The notes beneath the pieces were generated by a model. It was not told the origin of the DNA. It saw only the letters and a program-made list of their open reading frames with translations, and searched no databases. A program made the position numbers and the translations under genes. From contig DATIPO010000089.1 of assembly GCA_035471925.1 (NCBI GenBank), positions 1-64,000 of the forward strand: DNA of 64,000 bases, read 5' to 3'. The stretch comes from JANQFM01 sp035471925 (GTDB taxonomy: Bacteria > Acidobacteriota > UBA6911 > RPQK01 > DATIPO01). This document shows, piece by piece, positions 15,636-24,705 of this stretch (the first letter of the stretch is position 1; every line of letters starts with the position of its first letter).

Positions 15636-16784
15636 ATGACGCGTTGGCAGCAATTCTCAAGGGGGCACTTCCACATGATCCGATACTTCTGCATGGTTTC
15701 TCCTCTCGTGGCGGCACTTCTGATGGGCAACGGCCTGGCCCAGGGTCCCACCATTCTGACGCTTTCGGGCAAAGTCTTGATGGAGGACGGAGAGCCGCCC
15801 GACCACGAGGTCAAAGTCGAGCTTCTCTGCAATTCGCGCGTTATCCGAGTGGCCCGGACCCGCCACGAGGGCAGCTTCCACTTCCGCTTGGGAGAGGAAC
15901 GTCGGCCGACCGAAGTGAGTGCCAGTTCAGCCGGTCCCGATACGCTGGAAACGCAACGGCGCGGAATCGGCGGGTTGGGTGCGGGCGGACGCTTGCGGCC
16001 AGCCGGCGACGGGCGCTACGATCTCACCAACTGCGAAATCAGGATCAGCCCTCATCCTGGTTGGCAAGCCGACAAGATCGGCTTGGGGATCGTGAGCATC
16101 TTCGAGCCCGACGTGGGCGTGATCACGGTCCGCGAGGTATCCCCCAAAGCCGGAACGCTGGTCAGCGCCTCGACTCTTGCCGCCCCGCCTCAGGCCGCCA
16201 AGGCCTACCAGCGGGCCCAAAAGGAACTGGCCCGCGACAAACCCGGACGGGCGGCCGACAAGCTTGAAGAGGCGGTGGATCTCTATCCCGGTTACGCTGA
16301 AGCTTGGAAGCTGCTTGGGGACACGCGCCTGCGGCTTGAGGACCGTGAGGGCTCGGCTGAAGCCTACCGCAAAGCCGTCGAGGCCGATCCCAACTATCTG
16401 CCGCCCTACATGACCCTGGCCGAGATGGAGTTGGAGGAGGTCCGCTATGAGGAGGCCCTCAGGTACACCAGCAAGCTGATCGAACTCGATCCTCATGACT
16501 CCAAGGCCCACTATTACCACGGGCTGGCGGCTTACAGCACCGGCGCACTTGAGGAAGCCATGGCGTCCTTCAAGGTCATCGAGGAAAACGGCGAAATGGA
16601 TCGCTACCCCGCCTCGGCTCTGATGGCGGGAGACATTCTGGCCCGCAGCGGCGAGGCGGCGGCTTCGGCGGTTTACCTGCGCCGTTACCTGGAAATGGGC
16701 GACGTCTCCCCCGAGATGCGAGAGCAGATCCGCCGCCAGCTTGAGGACTGGGAATCAAAGGGCCTCATCGACAGACAGCCCTAA
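15636..16784 (+). CDS. exported TPR protein with N-terminal carboxypeptidase-regulatory-like domain
   Basis: A 382-residue protein. The first about 45 residues hold a hydrophobic export segment (YFCMVSPLVAALLMG). A beta-rich module follows (LSGKVLMEDGEPPDHEVKVELLC to GSFHFRLG), resembling the Ig-like CarboxypepD-regulatory fold common in Acidobacteriota surface proteins. From about residue 190 there are four TPR units: AYQRAQKELARDKPGRAADKL, AWKLLGDTRLRLEDREGSAEAY, PYMTLAEMELEEVRYEEALRY and AHYYHGLAAYSTGALEEAMASF. It is probably periplasmic. The start could also be the ATG at 15675; 15636 is kept because a purine-rich AAGG precedes it. Partners are unknown. Confidence 0.75.
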   Translation: MTRWQQFSRGHFHMIRYFCMVSPLVAALLMGNGLAQGPTILTLSGKVLMEDGEPPDHEVKVELLCNSRVIRVARTRHEGSFHFRLGEERRPTEVSASSAGPDTLETQRRGIGGLGAGGRLRPAGDGRYDLTNCEIRISPHPGWQADKIGLGIVSIFEPDVGVITVREVSPKAGTLVSASTLAAPPQAAKAYQRAQKELARDKPGRAADKLEEAVDLYPGYAEAWKLLGDTRLRLEDREGSAEAYRKAVEADPNYLPPYMTLAEMELEEVRYEEALRYTSKLIELDPHDSKAHYYHGLAAYSTGALEEAMASFKVIEENGEMDRYPASALMAGDILARSGEAAASAVYLRRYLEMGDVSPEMREQIRRQLEDWESKGLIDRQP

Positions 16785-16788
16785 TAGC

Positions 16789-16945
16789 TTTGAGCCAGAG
16801 TCTTGCCAGGTTCGGGGTGCGACATGCGAAGTTCGAAAGGATCCCCAAGGGGCGCCATTCGTTAGCCCCAGGGCGCCACCCTGGGTTCCGAGGTTTAATC
16901 CGACTTCAGTTTGAATACGGGCTCAGGGCATTAGACGCGTAGCTC
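16789..16945 (-). repeat. dispersed repeat, second subfamily, copy 1
   Basis: This aligns over about 155 bases with 44034-44195. Both begin with the identical 20-mer TTTGAGCCAGAGTCTTGCCA and share GCGAAGTTCGAAAG. Read on the minus strand it contains CCCAGGGTGGCGCCCTGGGG and then AATGGCGCCCCTTGGGG, a compact version of the core and second hairpin of the element at 11141-11270. It sits directly after a stop codon. Confidence 0.75.
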
Positions 16946-17137
16946 TGGTGCCCCGCCTTGACGAGGGAGCGCATCTCGGCGAAATCCGCAGGAGCCTTCA
17001 TAATGCCGCTATTCCACTCTTTTTAGGATTTCTCTGGAGTCAATCGCCTTCCCCAGGGTGCCGCTCAGGCGCTTGGCCTGAAGGAACCTTACCCGCACAG
17101 GGCTTAGCCACTCAAGCTGTTGGGTGAAGCGAAGCAC

Positions 17138-17175
17138 AAAAAAAGCCGGCCCGGTCGCAAGTGACCGGGCCGGCT
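17138..17175 (-). terminator. Rho-independent terminator of the TonB-type receptor gene
   Basis: A perfect 13-base stem AGCCGGCCCGGTC (17144-17156) pairs with GACCGGGCCGGCT (17163-17175) across a six-base loop. On the minus strand it is followed by seven Ts (17144-17138). It lies 25 bases past the stop codon at 17201. Confidence 0.92.
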
Positions 17176-17200
17176 TCTTCTATTGGGCAATGACGGGTGC

Positions 17201-20200
17201 TTAGAATTCGTATCTAAGACCGAATTGCATGACCCGTGGCATGCCCTGGATGTTGGTGATGTTGAACCAGTTGGGCGGCGGATCGCCTTCCTGTGGATCG
17301 ATCAACACGCCAGTGTTGCCGGGAGCGCCCAGCCGCTGGGTGTTGGTGGCGTTGAAGACCTCCCAGCGGAAGACCACTTGGTGGTTTTCGTTGTAGGGCA
17401 TCTGGAAGGCTTTGTGGAGCCCGAAGTCGAAAGTGACAAAGCTCTGGCGCCGGAAGACGTTGCGGTCGCCCACTTCGCCCGCGAAGGCGTCGCGGAAGCT
17501 TTGGTAGGCGAAATCCGAATCGCCCCAGAAATTGGGTGCGTCGCCGCTCTTGTTGGGATCGGCCTGCGGGTCGCGGATGCGGATCACGTTGCTGGAAAGG
17601 TTCCAGTTGGTGGCCCAGCGAGCCGACTCGAAGGGACCGGCAATGGGACGGCCGGAATTCCAGCGGAAGACCCCGTTGAAGGCCCAACCGCCCAGAACGG
17701 CGTCCACGAAGGCGTTGGAGTCAGCGCCCCACTTGCGTCCTTGTCCGAAGGGCACGTTCCACAGCCAGTTGGCGTTGATGATGTGCTTGGTGTCGAAGTC
17801 GGAAACCGAGTGGCTCTGCTCGAGGTTGAGCGGATTGAGGATGAACGCTGCCCCGAAGGTGCCGCTGTTCTGCAGTCCCGAAGCGTCGTCCATCGACTTC
17901 GAGAAGGTGTAGTTGAAGTCGAAGTTGAGGGAGTCGCCGAAGCGCTCACGCACCGTGAAGGCCAATCCGTGGTAGTCCGACTTGGCCAGCGTGCTGAAAG
18001 CCGAGAAGGCCGCATACTGGGGATGGAAGAACATGCAGCTTGCGCCGTCTCCCAGTCCGCAGTCGATTTCCCCTTGGGTATCAAGGACGGCCTGCATAAA
18101 GGTCCAGTCCAAGATGTCCAGTCCGCCGGCACGTCCGCGGGCCACAAAGCCGTAGGCTCTGTTGGTGGCGTCCAAGTCGCCGAACAGGCCGAAGGGACTG
18201 AAGTTGGGGAACAGGTTCTCGAAGAAGGGAATCGGTGCCAGAGAACCTACCGGCGTGTCGGCCAGACGGTTCTCCATCAGGATGGCCGCCGCCTCATACC
18301 AGGTCTGGCCGGAGGCCGGATCCCTGAGGTTGTTGAGGTGCATGATGTCGCGGGTGGCCAGCAGGTCGCGGGCGCTGCGCCCGATGTAGCCGGCTTCCAC
18401 GAAAAGGCCTCCCTTGAACTCGCGGCCGATCGAGAAGTTCCAACTGTAGTTGACGGGCGTGGTGAGCGCGCTGTCCAGCGAGGACTCGATGCGGCGGGCC
18501 CGGTCAGAGGGCTTGTTGAGCGGGAAGACCAACTCGTCCGGCGTGGAAATGCCGGGCAGCGAGCGGATATCCTGGCCGAAGCCGGTGAAGAGCGGAGCCA
18601 GCCTGTCGCTGACGTTGTAGGTCTCGGCCGCGATGGTGGTCGAAGAGGCGAATCCCAGCGTGTTGTTGAGATCGAAAGAGACCGCCAGTCGGCTGCCGAT
18701 GCGGTCGTAAGACATGGCGAAACCGCCGCGGAAGACCGACTCGCCATTGTTGCCGAACAGAGCTCCCAGGATCCCGCCGTCAAAGTCAGGCGACCAAGCG
18801 GCCGAGATCCGGGGCGCGAAGTTGTTCCAGTCGGTGGGATAGTAGCCGTCTTTGTCGTAGAAGGGTCCCGAAGTGTCGACGATGACCGGATCGTTGAAAG
18901 GCATGCCGGCCTCGGCTCCCGCTACGCGCTGCTGGAACACGGTGTCCAGCGCCACGGTGGGCTGCACCTGGAATCCGGTGGCCTCATTGACCGGCGTGTT
19001 GACGCCCCAGCGCAATCCCAGATTGAGCGTGAAGTTGGGGGTCACCTGCCAGGCGTCCTCGAAGTAGAACTCATACTCCTCGGTGGCGAAGTCGCGCTCG
19101 GTGGGCGATCCCGAGGGCAGCAGAGAGCCGTCGGCGCCGAAGATGAAGTTGGCCGTGTATTGGTTCAGGCGGCCCAGCGTGGCCGCGATAGCGTTCTGCA
19201 GCACGCGTTCGGAAGCCGGGGCCAGATCGTCGATGGGATCGGAAAGGACCGATCCTGCACCTTCGTAGAAGCCCAGGTTGGTGACTCCCGAATCGAAGGA
19301 GTTGGCGAACGAGGCCCGCCGGTTGTTGATCAGGCGGATGTTGGTGCCGAATTGCAGCGTGTGCGCACCCTTGATCCACGACATGTCGTTGGTGATGTTG
19401 TGGGTGGGCGTCTCGCGGTTGATCGTGCGGGTGAAGTCGAAAGGAAAGTACACACTGCGGAAGCCCAGGTTGTTCTCTCCCGAATCACCCTGCTGAGAGA
19501 AGGCTTGGCGGGTCAGACCGTAGCGGAAGGTGTTGATCAAGCTGGGCTGGATGGTCCAAGTGTGCCCGGCGGCGATGCCGAAGGGATGGCTCCACAGACC
19601 CGGCGCAGCGTTTCCAGGGAAGCGGGGCAGCAAGGCGTTCTCGGCCTGGTCGAACTGTTGATTGTCCCACTGGTAGTTGCTGCGCAGGTAGAGGGTCTGG
19701 GCATCGGTCAGGTTGAAGTCCAGCTTGGCGATGAAAGTGTTTTGATCCAGAGGCGTCGAGTCATTGAAGCGGAAGCCGCTGGTGTTGATTCCGTCGCCGG
19801 TGGCGGCGTCGTTGGCCGGAAAGGCTGCCGCGGCGTTGGCGAAGACCTGCAGGGCCGCGGGGTTGACGCCTCCCGTGGCGGGATAAAGGGTGGCGATGTC
19901 CTCAGGCGTCAGAGTGACGATCTCACCATCGATGTTCTCGTAGCGCACCAGGCCTTGGCCCAGGTGAGGCAGAGGAACGATGTTGGACCGGGTTGACTGG
20001 CTGCGGTCCTTGCGGCCTTCGTAGTTGAAGAAAAAGAAGGCTTTGTCTCTGACGATGGGACCGCCGATGGATCCACCGAAGAGGTTCCGCAGCAGAACGG
20101 GCGTGCTGATGCCATCGTCTTCGGTTCCGAACTGCCCGTCGGGGCCAGCATCGGTTACACGGTTGTTGAAGAAGTCGTTGGCGGTGGTGGCGGTGTTGCG

Positions 20201-20953
20201 GTGAAAGTGATAAAGCGAGCCGTGCCATTCGTTTGTCCCGGCCTTGGTCACCAGCGACACCTGCCCGCCGGAAGAGCGTCCCTGGCTGGCATTGGGGTTG
20301 GTGACCGTCACCCGGAACTCCTGCACGGAGTCGGGCGTGACGCGCAGAACCGGCTGGAAGGCGGTGCCCTCCTGCTGCTCGTTGACGTCAATGCCGTCCA
20401 GGGTCAGGTTGGACTGGTCGCTGCGTGCTCCTGTCACCGTTCCCTGTTGGTCCACGCCGGGCTGCAGGCTGAGCAAGTTGGCCACATTGCGCGATTCCAG
20501 CGGCAAGTCGACGATCTGCTGTTCATTGAATGTGTTGCCTACGGTTGCGTCCGAGGTGTTCAGGACCGCTTCGGCGGCACCTGTAACAGTCACCACCTCG
20601 CTGATGTCTCCTAGTTGGAGTTCGAGATCCAGCGTCGCCGGCGTGTCCACCAGCAAACGGACATCCTTGGCCGTCGTCGTCTTGAATCCCTCCAACTCGG
20701 CCGTCACCGTGTAGGTTCCAGGGGACAGTTGCTGGAAAGAATAGCGTCCCTCGTCGTTGGTGATCGTCCGGCGGTCGGTTCCCGCGGCACTGACAACCCT
20801 GATTTCGGCACCCGGGACGATCCCTCCCTGGGGATCCTTGACGGTGCCGCTGAGCGAGGTCGTCTGCGCCAGCAGACTGGCACCGCTCAGCCACACTAAG
20901 GCGGTGGCCAAAACGGCTGCCAATGTTAGTTTCCTATAACCATGTAGAAACAT
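17201..20953 (-). CDS. TonB-dependent receptor-like (Oar-type) outer-membrane protein
   Basis: A 1250-residue protein. A signal peptide ends near GASLLAQ. The carboxypeptidase-regulatory-like domain follows (SLSGTVKDPQGGIVPGAEI, about 33-115), then the plug (DLPLESRNVANLLSLQPGV, TLDGIDVNEQ, RSSGGQVSLVTKAG) and a long beta-barrel ending in FGLRYEF. The terminal aromatic residue is the usual barrel-assembly signal. These Oar-like receptors are strongly expanded in Acidobacteriota and are thought to import or display oligosaccharides or peptides with TonB energy. The N-terminal domain and SusC-like layout are seen directly, but no SusD-type partner gene is adjacent. GGGAGG precedes the ATG by about 10 bases. 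Confidence 0.93.
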   Translation of the reverse strand: MFLHGYRKLTLAAVLATALVWLSGASLLAQTTSLSGTVKDPQGGIVPGAEIRVVSAAGTDRRTITNDEGRYSFQQLSPGTYTVTAELEGFKTTTAKDVRLLVDTPATLDLELQLGDISEVVTVTGAAEAVLNTSDATVGNTFNEQQIVDLPLESRNVANLLSLQPGVDQQGTVTGARSDQSNLTLDGIDVNEQQEGTAFQPVLRVTPDSVQEFRVTVTNPNASQGRSSGGQVSLVTKAGTNEWHGSLYHFHRNTATTANDFFNNRVTDAGPDGQFGTEDDGISTPVLLRNLFGGSIGGPIVRDKAFFFFNYEGRKDRSQSTRSNIVPLPHLGQGLVRYENIDGEIVTLTPEDIATLYPATGGVNPAALQVFANAAAAFPANDAATGDGINTSGFRFNDSTPLDQNTFIAKLDFNLTDAQTLYLRSNYQWDNQQFDQAENALLPRFPGNAAPGLWSHPFGIAAGHTWTIQPSLINTFRYGLTRQAFSQQGDSGENNLGFRSVYFPFDFTRTINRETPTHNITNDMSWIKGAHTLQFGTNIRLINNRRASFANSFDSGVTNLGFYEGAGSVLSDPIDDLAPASERVLQNAIAATLGRLNQYTANFIFGADGSLLPSGSPTERDFATEEYEFYFEDAWQVTPNFTLNLGLRWGVNTPVNEATGFQVQPTVALDTVFQQRVAGAEAGMPFNDPVIVDTSGPFYDKDGYYPTDWNNFAPRISAAWSPDFDGGILGALFGNNGESVFRGGFAMSYDRIGSRLAVSFDLNNTLGFASSTTIAAETYNVSDRLAPLFTGFGQDIRSLPGISTPDELVFPLNKPSDRARRIESSLDSALTTPVNYSWNFSIGREFKGGLFVEAGYIGRSARDLLATRDIMHLNNLRDPASGQTWYEAAAILMENRLADTPVGSLAPIPFFENLFPNFSPFGLFGDLDATNRAYGFVARGRAGGLDILDWTFMQAVLDTQGEIDCGLGDGASCMFFHPQYAAFSAFSTLAKSDYHGLAFTVRERFGDSLNFDFNYTFSKSMDDASGLQNSGTFGAAFILNPLNLEQSHSVSDFDTKHIINANWLWNVPFGQGRKWGADSNAFVDAVLGGWAFNGVFRWNSGRPIAGPFESARWATNWNLSSNVIRIRDPQADPNKSGDAPNFWGDSDFAYQSFRDAFAGEVGDRNVFRRQSFVTFDFGLHKAFQMPYNENHQVVFRWEVFNATNTQRLGAPGNTGVLIDPQEGDPPPNWFNITNIQGMPRVMQFGLRYEF

Positions 20954-21485
20954 GCGTGAGTTCCCTCCCTGGTCTTTTCACGTGCGTCGCTTTTCCGGCG
21001 GCCCCAAAAAGGACGGCCAAGATCAAGAGATTACGCTGCTCTCGATCATGCAGGTGCGCGGTTTGAAAGCCAAACCCGCCGTCTGTCTACTTCGCGACAA
21101 TTGATGCCGAGAAGCCTAGCAAATTGGATGCCAGGTGTAAAGGAATGTCCGCTAGAAACGCCTCAGCCGACCGCAAGCCCCACCGAGGCCCCGATTTGGC
21201 CTCCCAAACGCCCCCTTGCGAGGTTCCGGCGATCCACAAAAATGGATTTCGTCCGCTCCCTCGATACAAAAAAATGAATCGGTTAGGGCAAGGTCTTTGT
21301 CCAGGTCAAACTTGGTGTGCAAATATGAAATGGCTATCTTGCTCCTCGGCGGATAGGTTGACAGGGCGCCTGCATTGGACATTTTCCCGGCCCGTGGTGT
21401 AAAAATATAGAGTCTGGCGGGGACGAAATGGAACCATGATTGCAGCACTCGCTTTTGTCCCGAGGCCCCAATCTGGAGTATGAGA
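20954..21485. other. 532-base gap between divergent genes
   Basis: No gene is supported. It must carry the promoters of the receptor (minus) and the GWxTD gene (plus). A perfect TTGACA stands at 21358-21363 on the plus strand but the hexamer 17 bases on (ATTTTC) is poor, so this is only a candidate. A small inverted repeat GGTTTG-AAAGC-CAAACC lies near 21060-21076. The right part is unusually A/T-rich compared with the genes around it. Confidence 0.6.
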
Positions 21486-23123
21486 ATGAGCCGACGCAGC
21501 ATTTGCATCATCGCCTGTCTAATGACTCTTTGCGCCCTGACCGTGTCTTGGTCCCTGGGGTCCGCCGCACCTGCCCAGGAACAAGACCGGCGTCAGGAAG
21601 AAAGCGAAGACTACTACCAGAAATGGCTGCGTGAGGACGTGACCTACATCATCACCCAGGCCGAGCGGGACGTCTTCCAGAAACTGGCAACCGATGAGGA
21701 GCGCGATCAGTTCATCGAGCAGTTCTGGCAGCGGCGCGATCCCGACCTGCGCGACGGCGTCAACGAGTTCAAGGAAGAGCACTACCGCCGCATTGCCTAC
21801 GCCAACGAGCACTTCGCCAGCGGCGTCCCGGGCTGGAAAACCGACCGGGGGCAGATCTACATCATCCACGGAGCTCCGGCGGAGATCGAGAAGCACTACT
21901 CGGGCGAAAGCTATCAGCGTCCCTCCCACGAAGGCGGAGGCTTCACTTCGGTCGTTCCCTTTGAGATCTGGCGCTACCGGTACATCGAGGGACTGGGACC
22001 GGATGTCGAAATCGAGTTCGTCGATCCCACCCGCACCCGCGAGTTCCGTTTGGCCCGGAGCCCCTGGGAAAAAGACGAAATGCTGATCATACCGGGTGCC
22101 GCCCCCACCACCGCCGAGAGCCTGGGCCTGATGGAACGGGGCGACCACCCCTATTTCACCTACACCAACCGCGACACCTATCCCGGCATGCACTACCGGG
22201 CCGAAGACAATCCCTTCACACGCTATGAAAAGCTGGTCAAGATTCAGTCGCCCACCGAGATCAAGTACAAAGACCTCAAGGCTCTGGTTACCGTTGACAC
22301 CCGCTACGAAAACCTGCCTTTCACAACCCGTCACGACTACTTTCACTTGAACGACCAGTCGACCTTGGCCGTGGTGACCTTGGAGATCGACAACGCCAAC
22401 CTCAGCTTCAACCTGGAGAACGGAATCTACGTGGCCCATATCGCTCTCTACGGACTGGTCACCAGCATCACCAACCGCGTCCACAGCGAGTTCGATCACG
22501 AGCTGGTGGTGGCTTATGGCCCCAACGACATCGAAAGAGGACGTCAGGGCCGATCCATCTACCAGAAGGTCGTCGCCGTCGAAAACAAGATGCGCTACCG
22601 CATGGACCTGGTGGTCAAAGACCTGACAGCCAACAACGTGGGCGTCGTCCGCAAGGCGATTCTGCCTCCCGCCCGCCAAGAGAGCCTCTCGGCCAGTTCC
22701 ATGATTCTCTCCGACCACATCGTTCCTCTTGAGCAAATCCCCGAGGACGATGACATGTTCGTCATCGGAGACGTCAAGGTGCGTCCCAATCTGGAGGGCA
22801 CCTTCGAAACGGTGAACCCCCTGGGCGTCTACCTGCACGTCTACAACACGGGTCTCGATCAAGCATCCCGTCAGCCTCATCTGCGCGTCGAGTATCAGTT
22901 GCTCAAGGGTGACGAAGTCGTCCTCAGCGAGGCCGACGAAAAGGGGGAATCGGTCTATTATTTCTCCTCTGACCGGGTCGTTCTGATCAAAGGACTCTCG
23001 GTTTCAGGACTGGAACCGGGATCCTATCGTCTCAAGGTCAAGGTGGACGACCAAGTGCTTGAACAGTCGGTTTCGGTGAGCGAGCCGCTGCGTCTGGAAA
23101 AAAGCCCTCACGCCACCGATTGA
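21486..23123 (+). CDS. GWxTD domain-containing exported protein
   Basis: A 545-residue protein named for the motif seen here as VPGWKTDRGQIYIIHGAP (about residues 117-134). Before it stands the usual KWLREDVTYIIT / FWQRRDPD region. A signal peptide spans about residues 1-28. The C-terminal half is beta-rich and ends with a VKVDDQVLEQSVSV sandwich. The family is found mostly in Acidobacteriota and relatives and has no established function; an envelope role is inferred from export. Start: the ATG at 21486 has GGAG seven bases upstream, while the ATG at 21480 is too close to it. Confidence 0.88.
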   Translation: MSRRSICIIACLMTLCALTVSWSLGSAAPAQEQDRRQEESEDYYQKWLREDVTYIITQAERDVFQKLATDEERDQFIEQFWQRRDPDLRDGVNEFKEEHYRRIAYANEHFASGVPGWKTDRGQIYIIHGAPAEIEKHYSGESYQRPSHEGGGFTSVVPFEIWRYRYIEGLGPDVEIEFVDPTRTREFRLARSPWEKDEMLIIPGAAPTTAESLGLMERGDHPYFTYTNRDTYPGMHYRAEDNPFTRYEKLVKIQSPTEIKYKDLKALVTVDTRYENLPFTTRHDYFHLNDQSTLAVVTLEIDNANLSFNLENGIYVAHIALYGLVTSITNRVHSEFDHELVVAYGPNDIERGRQGRSIYQKVVAVENKMRYRMDLVVKDLTANNVGVVRKAILPPARQESLSASSMILSDHIVPLEQIPEDDDMFVIGDVKVRPNLEGTFETVNPLGVYLHVYNTGLDQASRQPHLRVEYQLLKGDEVVLSEADEKGESVYYFSSDRVVLIKGLSVSGLEPGSYRLKVKVDDQVLEQSVSVSEPLRLEKSPHATD

Positions 23124-23308
23124 GGGCCTCCGGGTGGCCGGCAAGGCCACACAGGGGTCCGGTTTGTGAACAGGGTCGGCAGCTCCCCTGAGTTGGCGGC
23201 GGTCAGGCTCTGCTCGCCATACTTGCCTGAACCCGGCTTCTCAGCAAGGCTCGGGCGCCCCGGCACGACTTTGAAAAGTTGGGCCCCGGAAGCTATAATC
23301 CGGTCAAG
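23124..23308. other. 185-base gap with hairpin and strong promoter
   Basis: A hairpin GTGGCC-GGCAA-GGCCAC (23134-23150) follows the GWxTD stop by ten bases but has no T-run, so termination is doubtful. The promoter at 23271-23299 starts the next gene. Confidence 0.5.
23271..23299 (+). promoter_or_regulatory. sigma70 promoter of the TPR gene at 23309
   Basis: TTGAAA (23271-23276), a 17-base spacer and a perfect TATAAT (23294-23299). The ATG at 23309 is nine bases after the -10 box, so the untranslated leader would be about three bases. Confidence 0.75.
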
Positions 23309-24703
23309 ATGAGACGGCCATGTCTGCTTGGCGCCCTTTTGGTGGGTGCCCTTTTTTTCTGCGTTTCGCTCTTCCTGACCGTGGACGTGCGGGCCGAGGC
23401 CGGCGCCGATCTGCTGGAGGAGGGACGCCAGTCGGCCCAGGCCGGAGAATTGTCCAGCGCCCTACTTTCCTTCTCGGCCTACAAGCAGGAACACCCCAAC
23501 GACCCCCGCCCCTACCTCTATTCGGGCATGGCCTTGCTGAAAGCCGGTCGCGGCAGGGACGCCGCTATCGAACTCGACGAGGCGGCAGCGCGCGGCTTAA
23601 GCGAGGCGGGCGATGCGATCGAATACGCCCGCGGCCGCATGGAATTGGGCAATCTCAGAGAAGCTGCCCGGGCTTTAGCCGAATGGGAGGAGAGCGACCG
23701 ATTGCCGGCCGAAGGACTCTGGGTGCTGTCCGACATCCACTACCGGCTTAAAGAGGCCCAAGACGCCCAGAGAGTCTTCGAGAAATTCGCCGCCCGCCAG
23801 CCCGACGATCCCAGGGTCAACCTCCGGCGCGGCCAGATCTACATCTACCTGGAGGAGTACGAAAAGGCCCTCACCTCGCTGGAGCATGCGGTCTGGGCCA
23901 ATCCTGAATCGCCCGAAGCCCATTTCGAGATGGCCCGTACGCTCTATTACGGCATCAATTTCGAAGCCGGCAAGAAGGTGGCGGCCAAGGCGGTGGCGCT
24001 GGACCCCGACAATCCCGAGTATCTCCACTTGCTGGGCATCACCTGCGACCGGCTGGAGCAGTACGATGAGGCCGTCTCGCACCTGGAAAAAGCTGCCGAG
24101 TTGCCCGGGGCCTTCAACCGCATCTATTTCGACTTGGGCAACGCCTTGCGCAAGGCCGGAAACACCGCAAGGGCTCAGGAAGTTCTCAAGACCTACCGCT
24201 CCCTGCATCAGGAATCGGAGGCTCAAGCCAACCGCGACAAGATCATCGAGGCCCTTCTCAACCAAGGCCGGCTGCAGATCCAGCAAGGCGACATTGGAGC
24301 AGGACGGTCCAGTTTTCTGCGGGTGCTGGAGCAGGATCCCGACGATTGGCTGGCCAACAGCTTTCTGGCCAAGATCTATCTTTCCTCAGGCCGCGGAAGG
24401 TTGGCCCAGCCACACGTCGACAAGCTTCTGGAACTTGCGCCCGACAGCTCCGAAGCTCACTACTTGGCGGCCATGTACTGGCGCCAGGCCCGTGACGCTT
24501 CCAAGGCGCTGAGCCACGCTGAAGAGTCGAAGAGGCTGCGTCCCGGCGATGCCGAGTTGCGGAATCTTCTGGGCAACTTGTACTTCGCATTGGGCCAGTG
24601 GGAGGAAGCCGCCCAGGAATACGCCGCCGCTGTTGGGCTGGCACCCGACCGGCTGGACTTTCAAGCCAATCATAAAACCGCACTCAAGAAGCTCAATCGA
24701 TAA
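23309..24703 (+). CDS. exported TPR-repeat protein
   Basis: A 464-residue protein with a clear signal peptide (MRRPCLLGALLVGALFF..., cleavage near VRAEA) and about ten tetratricopeptide units covering nearly all of the mature chain. Examples are YLYSGMALLKAGRGRDAAIEL, LRRGQIYIYLEEYEKALTSLE, HLLGITCDRLEQYDEAVSHLE and NLLGNLYFALGQWEEAAQEYA. Such repeats scaffold protein-protein contacts. The next gene (CRTAC1-like) starts two bases after the stop, so the pair is an operon. This tandem of exported TPR protein plus ASPIC/FG-GAP protein recurs in Acidobacteriota. The ATG at 23309 lacks a Shine-Dalgarno and depends on a near-leaderless transcript. Confidence 0.85.
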   Translation: MRRPCLLGALLVGALFFCVSLFLTVDVRAEAGADLLEEGRQSAQAGELSSALLSFSAYKQEHPNDPRPYLYSGMALLKAGRGRDAAIELDEAAARGLSEAGDAIEYARGRMELGNLREAARALAEWEESDRLPAEGLWVLSDIHYRLKEAQDAQRVFEKFAARQPDDPRVNLRRGQIYIYLEEYEKALTSLEHAVWANPESPEAHFEMARTLYYGINFEAGKKVAAKAVALDPDNPEYLHLLGITCDRLEQYDEAVSHLEKAAELPGAFNRIYFDLGNALRKAGNTARAQEVLKTYRSLHQESEAQANRDKIIEALLNQGRLQIQQGDIGAGRSSFLRVLEQDPDDWLANSFLAKIYLSSGRGRLAQPHVDKLLELAPDSSEAHYLAAMYWRQARDASKALSHAEESKRLRPGDAELRNLLGNLYFALGQWEEAAQEYAAAVGLAPDRLDFQANHKTALKKLNR

Positions 24704-24705
24704 GC

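Larger units (their letters stand above)
16785..17200. other. 416-base gap between convergent genes
   Basis: No gene is supported. The left part is the dispersed repeat at 16789-16945. The middle (about 16950-17130) shows nothing recognisable. The right end carries the terminator at 17138-17175 serving the TonB-type receptor gene. Confidence 0.8.

Noticed and set aside
17183..19996. A very long open frame (937 codons) on the plus strand
   Set aside because: It is antisense to the TonB-type receptor, has no homology or ribosome site, and arises because the receptor's codon use leaves the opposite frame free of stops.
21358..21386. Promoter for the GWxTD gene
   Set aside because: TTGACA is perfect but the hexamer at the right spacing (ATTTTC) is poor and another box (TATAGA at 21406) has no partner, so I did not list it as a promoter.
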